The notes below the pieces were generated by a model. That model was not told where the DNA came from, did no database searches, and saw only the letters and a list, made by a program, of their open reading frames with translations. From Candidatus Yanofskybacteria bacterium CG10_big_fil_rev_8_21_14_0_10_36_16 (GTDB taxonomy: Bacteria; Patescibacteria; Paceibacteria; 2-02-FULL-40-12; IGHO2-01-FULL-4-A), in contig PCXQ01000006.1 in NCBI GenBank assembly GCA_002794035.1, positions 23,023 to 87,022 on the forward strand: a stretch of DNA of 64,000 nucleotides, read 5' to 3'. Position numbers and translations under genes: made by a program. Below, one piece after another: positions 57,497 to 64,000 of this stretch (the stretch's first letter is position 1; every line of letters begins with the position of its first letter).

Positions 57497-59335
57497 ATGT
57501 GTGGAATAATAGGTTATGCAGGCAATAAAAATCCCATGCCAATACTCATTGGCGGTTTAAAGCGCTTGGAATACCGCGGTTATGATTCAGCAGGCATAGC
57601 GATATTAAATGCGAAAAAATTTTATGTCCAAAAAAGTGTGGGCAAAATTGAGCAACTCGTAAAAAAAATATCATATAGACAAAATATTGAAGGCGGTGTG
57701 GGTATTGGCCATACAAGATGGGCAACACATGGAAAACCAACCTTAACAAATGCACATCCCCATAATTCCTGTGATAACAAAATATGGGTAGCACACAATG
57801 GCATTATCGAAAATTATAAGGATATAAAAAATCAGCTTATTGCCAAAGGCCACAAATTTAAATCAGAAACAGACACAGAAGTGATTCCACACTTAATAGA
57901 GGAGTATTCAAAAAAAGGTTTTGATTTTAAAAAATCTGTTAGACTTGCCATGTCTGACATTAAGGGAACTTATGCTTTAACAATAATCAACTCGGATGAA
58001 CCGGATAAATTAATAGCGGTAAAAAATTCCAGTCCACTTCTTATAGGAATTACAAAAAACGGCCAGTATTTTGCTGCGTCTGATGCCACAGCTTTATTGA
58101 CCCATACCAGAGAAATTATTTATCTCAATGATAAAGAAATGGCCGTTTTGAATGGTACAGGGTATCAAATAGAAACTATTAGTGGCCAATCAATTAATAA
58201 AAAGATTGAAGTATTGAAAGAAAAAGAAGAGTCAATTCAAAAAAGCGGATTCCCTCATTTTATGCTTAAGGAAATTTTTGAAGAACCTGAAGCGGTAGAA
58301 AATGCAATAAATGGACGCCTTATATACAAAGAGGGCACTGCAAAACTTGGTGGCATTGAAACTATAAAAAATGAACTAAGCAAGATTAACCACTTAACAA
58401 TAACAGCATGTGGAACAGCTTATCTTGCCGGACAAATTGGCGAATATCTAGTAGAAGAATTATCCGGCGTTAGCTCAAAGGTAGAATATGCTTCTGAATT
58501 CAGATATAAAAACCCGGTTATTAAAAACAACTCTGCCATATTAGCAGTAAGCCAGTCAGGAGAAACTGCCGATACCTTAGCAGCGCTTTATGAAGCAGAA
58601 AGAAAAAACTGTTTAACCTTAGGCATAGTCAATGTCGTTGGATCTTCAATCGCCAGACAAACTCACGCTGGCATATATAATCATGCAGGACCTGAAATAG
58701 GTGTTGCATCAACCAAAGTTTTTGTTTCTCAGCTTTCTGTTTTGATTTTATTGGCTTTATTTTTAGGTCGCCAGCGGAATCTTTCCCTAACAGAAGGCAA
58801 GAAAATAATAATGGAGCTTTCGTCTTTGCCAAAAAAAATGCGTCAGATTTTAAAGCAAGCACCTTTGATCAAAAAAATGGCACGTAAATATTCAAAATTT
58901 GACAACTTCCTTTATCTTGGCAGAAAATACAATATGCCTATTGCATATGAAGGGGCTTTGAAACTTAAAGAAATTTCATATGTACATGCTGAAGGATATG
59001 GAGCAGGCGAGATGAAACACGGACCAATTGCAATGATAAATAAAAATTTTCCTTCTGTGGCAATAGCTACCACCAACAGTGTTTATGAAAAAATGGAATC
59101 AAATATTGAAGAAATAAAGGCTAGAAACGGAAGGGTTTTGGCTATAGCAACAAAGGGCAACAAAAAAATAACAAAGTTGGCTGATGATGTTATTTATATT
59201 CCCAAAACTCTAGAACCGCTTGAGCCCATACTAACTGTTTTACCATTACATCTTTTTGCATACTACTTTGGAGTATTGCGAGGTTTTGATGTAGACAAAC
59301 CCCGCAATTTAGCCAAATCAGTTACAGTAGAATGA
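57497..59335 (+). CDS. glmS: Glutamine-fructose-6-phosphate aminotransferase
   Basis: 612 residues. MCGIIGYAG with the N-terminal nucleophile Cys, GHTRWATHGKPT, two SIS domains (ITACGTAYLAG, AVSQSGETADTLAAL) and the C-terminal RNLAKSVTVE. It makes glucosamine-6-phosphate for cell-wall precursors. Its TGA overlaps the next ATG. No glmS ribozyme is recognisable in the 93 bp upstream. Confidence 0.96.
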   Translation: MCGIIGYAGNKNPMPILIGGLKRLEYRGYDSAGIAILNAKKFYVQKSVGKIEQLVKKISYRQNIEGGVGIGHTRWATHGKPTLTNAHPHNSCDNKIWVAHNGIIENYKDIKNQLIAKGHKFKSETDTEVIPHLIEEYSKKGFDFKKSVRLAMSDIKGTYALTIINSDEPDKLIAVKNSSPLLIGITKNGQYFAASDATALLTHTREIIYLNDKEMAVLNGTGYQIETISGQSINKKIEVLKEKEESIQKSGFPHFMLKEIFEEPEAVENAINGRLIYKEGTAKLGGIETIKNELSKINHLTITACGTAYLAGQIGEYLVEELSGVSSKVEYASEFRYKNPVIKNNSAILAVSQSGETADTLAALYEAERKNCLTLGIVNVVGSSIARQTHAGIYNHAGPEIGVASTKVFVSQLSVLILLALFLGRQRNLSLTEGKKIIMELSSLPKKMRQILKQAPLIKKMARKYSKFDNFLYLGRKYNMPIAYEGALKLKEISYVHAEGYGAGEMKHGPIAMINKNFPSVAIATTNSVYEKMESNIEEIKARNGRVLAIATKGNKKITKLADDVIYIPKTLEPLEPILTVLPLHLFAYYFGVLRGFDVDKPRNLAKSVTVE

Positions 59336-60021
59336 AAGCCATTATCCTAGCAGCAGGCAAAGGCACTCGAATGCAACCCCTAACAGAAAAAGTGCCCAAA
59401 CCTCTCATAAAAGTTATGGGCAAACCCTTAATAAAGCACATATTAGATTCTTTGCCCCCAGCAATAGACGAACTTATTATAGTAATAGGGTATAGAGGAG
59501 ATCAAATTCGTGAATTTTTAGGAAATAAACACAATGGAATTAATATAAAATATATTTTTCAAAAAAACACTTCAGGGACAGCTCACGCCCTTTTATTATG
59601 TAGACCATTTCTGGGCAAAGAAAAATTTTTGGTTCTATTTGCTGATGACATTCATGGTTCTGATGGATTAAAAAATGTCATTAAGCATGAGTTAGCACTA
59701 GTTGTAAGCAAATCAAAAAATCCTGAAAAATTCGGAGTTATTATTACAGACAATGAAAACAGAGTGATCGATTTTGAAGAAAAACCTCAAAAACCAAAGT
59801 CCAATTTGATATTCACAGGAATAGGAATTTTAGATCATAGGATTTTTAACTACAAAAGTTCTAAAAATATAACGCTTGGTGAATACTATCTAACAGATAT
59901 GATAAATCAATTAATACGGGATCACAAAGTTATCGCTGAACCAGCATCTCTTTGGATTCCTGTAGGATATCCCAGAGATATAAAAAGGGCAGAAAAAATA
60001 TTAAAAAACAAAAATGACTAA
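59332..60021 (+). CDS. Sugar-phosphate nucleotidyltransferase (GlmU N-domain-like)
   Basis: 229 residues. NTP-transferase fold: KAIILAAGKGTRMQPLTEKV followed by PKPLIKVMGKPLI, FADDIHG metal site, GVIITDNENRVIDFEEKP. It lacks the left-handed beta-helix acetyltransferase half of GlmU. Between glmS and yvcK it may activate an amino sugar-1-phosphate, but RmlA- or GalU-type activity is equally possible from sequence alone. Confidence 0.82.
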   Translation: MKAIILAAGKGTRMQPLTEKVPKPLIKVMGKPLIKHILDSLPPAIDELIIVIGYRGDQIREFLGNKHNGINIKYIFQKNTSGTAHALLLCRPFLGKEKFLVLFADDIHGSDGLKNVIKHELALVVSKSKNPEKFGVIITDNENRVIDFEEKPQKPKSNLIFTGIGILDHRIFNYKSSKNITLGEYYLTDMINQLIRDHKVIAEPASLWIPVGYPRDIKRAEKILKNKND

Positions 60022-60955
60022 AAAGATTACTGTCATGGGCGGAGGAACAGGCGTTTACACTGTTTTGTCTTCTCTCAAAAATAAAAACTTAGAACTATCT
60101 GCGATAGTTTCAATGTGTGACGATGGTGGTTCAACCGGACGCCTTCGTGATGATTACGGGGTGTTGCCACCGGGGGATATACGAAGATCTTTAGTGGCCC
60201 TTTCATCAGCTGAAAACCAGCTAAGAAAATTGTTCGAGCATCGATTTGCAAATGGAGGTCTTGCGGGACACAACTTTGGCAATATTTTTTTAGCAGCACT
60301 TGAAAAAACATCAGGCAATTTTTATAACGGCGTTAAGTTGGCTTCTCAAATTCTTTCTGTAAAAGGAAATGTCGTGCCAGTAACATTAGACGATGTCCGA
60401 CTATATGCAAAGCTTGAAAATGGTAAAATAATAAAAGGAGAGACCAACATAGATATACCAAAACATAATCCCAAACTAAAAATAACCTCTATTTACACAA
60501 AACCCAGAGGAAAGGCCAACCCAGATGCTATAAAAAAAATACTAGAGGCTGATTTTATCATAATTGGTCCCGGAGATCTTTATACCAGTATTCTGCCTAA
60601 TCTTTTAATTTCAGGGGTGTCGAATGCCCTAAGAAAAACAAAAGCCAAAAAAATATACATCTGTAATTTAATGACAAAAAAAGGAGAAACAAATAAGTAC
60701 ACTGGAAAAGACTTTGTAGAGAATTTAGAAAATTATTTAGGTAAAAATGTTTTGGACTACGTATTGATCAACAACAAAAAACCAGGCAGAACAAGATTAC
60801 AAAAATACTCAAAACAAAGGTCTGAAATTGTAATAATGCCACGAGGATTCAAACCCAAAGGATTAATAAAATCAGACTTAATAACAAATAAAGGTTTTAT
60901 AAGGCATGATACAAAAAAATTAGGAAGATTAATTTTAAAAATAATAAATACCTAA
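60014..60955 (+). CDS. yvcK: YvcK/CofD-like UDP-GlcNAc-binding protein
   Basis: 313 residues. ITVMGGGTGVYTVLSSLK, VSMCDDGGSTGRLRDDYG, LPPGDIRRSLVALS, FIIIGPGDLYTSILPNLL and YICNLMTKKGETNKYTGKDF are the family blocks. YvcK binds UDP-GlcNAc and controls carbon flow into the envelope in Bacillus and Mycobacterium. The 8-bp overlap with the preceding gene fits an amino-sugar operon. Confidence 0.9.
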   Translation: MTKKITVMGGGTGVYTVLSSLKNKNLELSAIVSMCDDGGSTGRLRDDYGVLPPGDIRRSLVALSSAENQLRKLFEHRFANGGLAGHNFGNIFLAALEKTSGNFYNGVKLASQILSVKGNVVPVTLDDVRLYAKLENGKIIKGETNIDIPKHNPKLKITSIYTKPRGKANPDAIKKILEADFIIIGPGDLYTSILPNLLISGVSNALRKTKAKKIYICNLMTKKGETNKYTGKDFVENLENYLGKNVLDYVLINNKKPGRTRLQKYSKQRSEIVIMPRGFKPKGLIKSDLITNKGFIRHDTKKLGRLILKIINT

Positions 60956-60957
60956 AA

Positions 60958-60986
60958 TTGACAAATACCCAAAATCAATTTATATT
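60958..60986 (+). promoter_or_regulatory. Consensus promoter after yvcK
   Basis: TTGACA, 17 bp, TATATT; predicted start near 60993, driving the tsaC-like-glyA-folD group. Confidence 0.7.
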
Positions 60987-60995
60987 ATTCAATAC

Positions 60996-61115
60996 GTGCC
61001 CAAACATCATATTCATAAAAACCGTAACCACAAATCAGGCAAACACCAACTAGGCCTTAATAATGAAAACGTTAAAAATAAACCTCGCAGAGGATTATTC
61101 TTCAAAAATAAATGA
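60996..61115 (+). CDS. Possible 39-residue basic leader ORF
   Basis: GTG 60996 is three bases from the predicted transcription start. The product would be rich in His, Lys and Asn (MPKHHIHKNRNHKSGKHQLG...) and overlaps the next gene by 53 bp in another frame. Could be chance. Confidence 0.25.
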   Translation: MPKHHIHKNRNHKSGKHQLGLNNENVKNKPRRGLFFKNK

Positions 61116-61713
61116 TATTATAAAAGTTCTTAAAAAGGGCGGTGTTATAATTTACCCAACAGATACCGTCTATGGGCTAGGAGTAAATGCAATTAATGAG
61201 AAGGCGGTAGAAAAATTATTTAAAACAAAAGAACGTCACGCAACAAAACCATTGCCTATAATTGCGAAGAATATGAAGTGGGTAAAAGAGTTAGCATATG
61301 TACACCCCAAATTAGAAGACAAACTTCCTAAAATTTGGGAGTTAGGCCCTGTCACTATAATACTACCCAAAAAGGAACTGGTGCCGGATATTGTAACCTC
61401 AAAGCAACCGAATATTGCTATAAGAATTCCTTCTTTTGATTTCACAGACAAACTATTGGGAAAATTCGGTTACCCTCTAGTTGCAACTTCCGCCAATATT
61501 TCGGGTCTTAAAGAATCAGGCAAAATTGATAGAGTAAAAAAAATGTTCTGGATGTACAGAACATGGAAACCAGATTTAATAATTGATGCAGGGGACTTGC
61601 CTGAGTTAAAACCATCAACCATACTTGATTTAACGACTATTATGCCTAAAATACTAAGAAAGGGAGCGATAGATGAAAAAAAGATATGGGAAATATTGGG
61701 AATTAAAAATTAA
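61063..61713 (+). CDS. tsaC: Sua5/YciO/YrdC family threonylcarbamoyl-AMP synthase
   Basis: 216 residues. YrdC fold: VIKVLKKGGVIIYPTDTVYG followed by LGVNA, KERHATKPLPIIAKNM, ELGPVTIILPKKE, IAIRIPSFDF, YPLVATSANISG. It makes threonylcarbamoyl-adenylate for t6A37 of ANN-decoding tRNAs. A short C-terminal extension replaces the Sua5 domain. Confidence 0.88.
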   Translation: MKTLKINLAEDYSSKINDIIKVLKKGGVIIYPTDTVYGLGVNAINEKAVEKLFKTKERHATKPLPIIAKNMKWVKELAYVHPKLEDKLPKIWELGPVTIILPKKELVPDIVTSKQPNIAIRIPSFDFTDKLLGKFGYPLVATSANISGLKESGKIDRVKKMFWMYRTWKPDLIIDAGDLPELKPSTILDLTTIMPKILRKGAIDEKKIWEILGIKN

Positions 61714-61729
61714 TTTTTAAATCAAAATT

Positions 61730-62878
61730 ATGTCTATAAAACAACTAATTAAAAAAGAAGAGTCTCGACAAAAAAAAGTAATAAATCTTATTGCGTCTGA
61801 AAATTATGCATCTAAAAATGTTTTGGAGGCTCTAGGATCCTCTTTGGTCAATAAGTACGCTGAAGGATACCCAGGTAAACGATATTATTTCGGCAATAAA
61901 ATAGTTGATGAAATTGAAAGCCAAACCAAAGAATTGGCAACCAAGGTGTTCGGTCTATCTTCTCAAATGTGGAATGTTAATGTTCAACCGTATTCAGGAA
62001 GCAGTGCCAATCTTGCCGCCTATTTAGGCTCAGTGGGGCCGGGATCTAAAATATTAGCAATGTCTTTAGAGCATGGCGGGCACTTAACTCATGGGCACCA
62101 AGTTAGTTGGACTGGTAAATTATTTAATTTCAAACACTATGGAGTTGATAGAAACGGATTGATTGATTACGAGGAAGTTTCAAAAATAGCAAAAGATTTT
62201 AATCCTGACATAATAGTATGCGGAGCAACGGCATATCCTAGAATACTTGATTTTGAAAAATTTGGTGAAATAGCAAAATCCGTAAATTCATTATTAATGG
62301 CAGACATCTCTCACATTGCAGGACTTATTGCGGGAGAAGTTCACCCATCTCCATTCCCACATGCTGATATTATTACCTCAACCACACAAAAAACACTTCG
62401 CGGGCCAAGAGGTGCATTTATTATTGCTAAAAAAGAACTAATGGAAAATATTGATAAATCTGTTTTCCCGGGTCTTCAAGGTGGACCGCATTTACACACC
62501 ATTGCTGCCATGGGAGTAATGTTTGAGGAAGCATTAAAACCAAGTTTTAAAAAATATGCAAAACAAATAGTAAAAAATGCTAAGACATTAGCAGACGAAC
62601 TGCAAAATTTGGGCCTAAAGGTTATCACAGGCGGTACCGATAATCATTTGATGCTTGTTGATGTTACATTTCTTGGCTTAACAGGAAAACAGGCAGGGGA
62701 ATTGTTGGAAAGCAAAAACATTATAGTTAATAAAAATATGATACCCTTTGACCCACGGAAACCTTGGGATCCATCAGGAATTAGATTGGGAACCTCAGCT
62801 GTCACCTCTCAGGGCATGACCGAAAAAGACATGGTTAAAATAGCTCAGAAAATTTATACTATTTTAACCAAAAAATAA
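61730..62878 (+). CDS. glyA: Serine hydroxymethyltransferase
   Basis: 382 residues, somewhat shorter than the usual 415 or so. Core motifs: NLIASENYASKNVLEALGSS, NKYAEGYPGKRYYFG, MSLEHGGHLTHGHQVSWTG, ADISHIAGLIAGEVHPSPFP, the PLP lysine in TSTTQKTLRGPRGA, and GIRLGTSAVTSQGM. Interconverts serine and glycine with folate one-carbon units. Four bp before folD. Confidence 0.95.
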   Translation: MSIKQLIKKEESRQKKVINLIASENYASKNVLEALGSSLVNKYAEGYPGKRYYFGNKIVDEIESQTKELATKVFGLSSQMWNVNVQPYSGSSANLAAYLGSVGPGSKILAMSLEHGGHLTHGHQVSWTGKLFNFKHYGVDRNGLIDYEEVSKIAKDFNPDIIVCGATAYPRILDFEKFGEIAKSVNSLLMADISHIAGLIAGEVHPSPFPHADIITSTTQKTLRGPRGAFIIAKKELMENIDKSVFPGLQGGPHLHTIAAMGVMFEEALKPSFKKYAKQIVKNAKTLADELQNLGLKVITGGTDNHLMLVDVTFLGLTGKQAGELLESKNIIVNKNMIPFDPRKPWDPSGIRLGTSAVTSQGMTEKDMVKIAQKIYTILTKK

Positions 62879-62881
62879 TTA

Positions 62882-63718
62882 ATGATATTAGTTGACGGTA
62901 AAAAAATAGCAAATAATATTCTTGATAATTTAAAATCAAAAACAAACCAAAAGCTAAAATTGGCGGCAATTTTAGTCGGCGATATAAGTAATGCTAAAAA
63001 ATTCCTTGAGGTAAAACAAAAAGCAGCTGAAAGAGCTGGGATAGGTTTTGAGATTTATGAATTTAGTGAAAATATTGAACAAAACAAACTTGAAGAAGAA
63101 ATTAAAAAAATAGTTGATGATAATAATAATTCAGGAATTATTATTGAATTGCCCATACCTAGCCATTTGGAAACACAAAAAATACTCAATCTTATACCAA
63201 AGGAAAAGGATCCTGACGTATTGTCCAACGACGCTCAGAATGAATTTTTAAAAGGCAATTATATTGTTTTGCCTCCGGCAGTCGAAACCATAAAACAAAT
63301 TTTTGAAAATTATAAAATATCACTTAAAAACAAAAAAGTGGCGATATTTGGCCACGGAATTCTTGTAGGAAAACCAACTGCATCGTGGCTGACAAAAAGC
63401 GGTGCTCAAGTACAAACAATTGATGAGTTCACGCCAAAAAAAGAAGCAGCCGAACATTCTCTTGAAGCTGATATTATAATATCGGGGGTAGGAAAGTCCG
63501 ATTTAATAAATTCAGAAATGATAAAAGATGGTGCAATACTTATTGATTTTGGTTTTAACCCTTCGACAAATAGCTCAGGGCAAGCAAAAATAGTAGGAGA
63601 CGTAAGCCCTAGAGCGCTAGAAAAAGCATATCTTGCCACACCAGTGCCTGGAGGTGTTGGTCCAATTGTTGTCGCAACTGTTTTTAAAAATTTAATTACA
63701 CTAAACACAAGGAGATAA
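62882..63718 (+). CDS. folD: Methylenetetrahydrofolate dehydrogenase/cyclohydrolase
   Basis: 278 residues. FolD fold with FLEVKQKAAERAGI (catalytic lysine region, with the usual YVxxK tyrosine replaced by Phe), GIIIELPIPSHLE, VAIFGHGILVGKPTASWL, ADIIISGVGKSDLI and TPVPGGVGPIVVATVF. Oxidises methylene-THF to formyl-THF. Near residue 227 a dispersed repeat encodes PSTNSSGQA between IDFGFN and KIVGDVS. Confidence 0.92.
   Translation: MILVDGKKIANNILDNLKSKTNQKLKLAAILVGDISNAKKFLEVKQKAAERAGIGFEIYEFSENIEQNKLEEEIKKIVDDNNNSGIIIELPIPSHLETQKILNLIPKEKDPDVLSNDAQNEFLKGNYIVLPPAVETIKQIFENYKISLKNKKVAIFGHGILVGKPTASWLTKSGAQVQTIDEFTPKKEAAEHSLEADIIISGVGKSDLINSEMIKDGAILIDFGFNPSTNSSGQAKIVGDVSPRALEKAYLATPVPGGVGPIVVATVFKNLITLNTRR
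63559..63585 (+). repeat. In-frame dispersed repeat within folD
   Basis: CCCTTCGACAAATAGCTCAG-type unit encoding PSTNSSGQA; related to the pheS unit at 26950 with three extra bases. Confidence 0.75.
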
Positions 63719-63724
63719 AATAAA

Positions 63725-63754
63725 GCCCTTACACTCATACTTGAATGCAAGGGC
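63725..63754 (+). terminator. Hairpin between convergent genes
   Basis: GCCCTT and AAGGGC arms between folD and the minus-strand gene; weak, no clear T tail. Confidence 0.4.
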
Positions 63755-63773
63755 GCAACCCCACTTGGGATTT

Positions 63774-64000
63774 TTAATTAATATAGTGAAACTTATCCGG
63801 ACGTTTAAGAACAGGGGGTTTATCTTCTTCCTTTTCACCGCCATCTTTGCTTTCAGGCTCTATAACATCATCATTTTTTCTACGAAGTTTTGGTCTACTA
63901 TCATCATATTCCTTGTCTTTACGCCTAAACTCCTCATTTAATGTGACAAGTCGATCTTTAACCGATCTAAACTCGGCGGTATTTAAAACATACTGGTCTT
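63774..64000 (-). CDS. C-terminal part of an unknown charged protein, cut by window edge
   Basis: On the minus strand a frame is open from the window edge to a TAA at 63774-63776: DQYVLNTAEFRSVKDRLVTL followed by a highly charged tail with EEFRRKDKEYDDSRPK, EKEEDKPPVLKRPDKFHYIN at the end. The composition (Lys, Glu, Asp, Arg) suggests a coiled or disordered C-terminus. Codon content is more protein-like than the 66-codon plus-strand frame over the same bases. Family unknown. Confidence 0.6.
   Translation of the reverse strand, partial: DQYVLNTAEFRSVKDRLVTLNEEFRRKDKEYDDSRPKLRRKNDDVIEPESKDGGEKEEDKPPVLKRPDKFHYIN

Noticed and set aside
45555..59335. Recoding of TGA (Gly) as in some CPR lineages
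   Set aside because: gatC, tatD, the AI-2E transporter and glmS all end at TGA exactly where homologues end, so TGA is a stop.
63741..63941. 66-codon plus-strand ORF at the window end
   Set aside because: It lies opposite a better minus-strand frame and encodes a low-complexity Phe/Ile-rich product without a start signal.

Overview
This is a low-GC window, coding almost entirely on the plus strand, from a bacterium that looks like a member of the Candidate Phyla Radiation (Patescibacteria, Parcubacteria-like). The evidence is compact genes with short or overlapping junctions, two type IV pilus clusters, a set of small CPR-type membrane proteins (one resembling DUF5652), proteins shorter than usual (RsmI, GlyA), and palindromic repeats inside reading frames. 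Most housekeeping genes lack a Shine-Dalgarno sequence. TGA is used as a stop in conserved genes, so the code is standard. The lineage call is inference; no rRNA is present.

Layout. 0-0.9 kb: 3' part of a nitroreductase-like gene. 0.9-13.7 kb: a sensor kinase, a response regulator and a first pilus cluster with a receiver-domain/PilB fusion, PilC, a giant 897-residue prepilin-like protein, minor pilins, a major pilin and a fibronectin-type surface protein. 13.7-14.2 kb: a methyltransferase gene broken by a 265-bp inverted-repeat element. 14.2-23.5 kb: accessory genes, mostly with strong Shine-Dalgarno sites (glycosyltransferase, LysM/beta-barrel-like protein, small membrane proteins), plus a second kinase/regulator pair and the initiator tRNA. 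23.6-26.3 kb: tRNA genes, tRNA relics, guaB and structured repeats. 26.3-31.9 kb: a single-chain-type PheRS, a small cysteine-peptidase-like gene, gyrB, secE, nusG, rplK. 32-43.3 kb: a second, conventional pilus cluster (PilN, PilO, PilB, PilT, PilC, pilin, PilD, minor pilins, a LamG-tipped pilin). 43.4-64 kb: housekeeping genes (ligA, gatCA, a HEPN-like membrane protein, an M16 peptidase, rsmI, metG, tatD, leuS with an inserted NUDIX domain, a sigma factor, glmS, a sugar nucleotidyltransferase, yvcK, tsaC-like, glyA, folD) and the end of a minus-strand gene.

How it fits together. The first pilus cluster is wired to two-component signalling: the motor ATPase carries its own phosphoacceptor domain beside a kinase and a free regulator. 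The second cluster has the retraction ATPase and the prepilin peptidase, which probably serves both systems. Several prepilin genes are immediately preceded by a mini-ORF encoding a truncated prepilin leader, and the leader region overlaps a recurring palindrome. glmS, the nucleotidyltransferase and yvcK form an overlapping amino-sugar operon; glyA and folD form a one-carbon pair.

The strongest candidates for something new are the prepilin-leader mini-ORFs, the NUDIX domain inside LeuRS, the REC-PilB fusion, the single-chain PheRS, and the family of nested-hairpin elements and tRNA-tail duplications.
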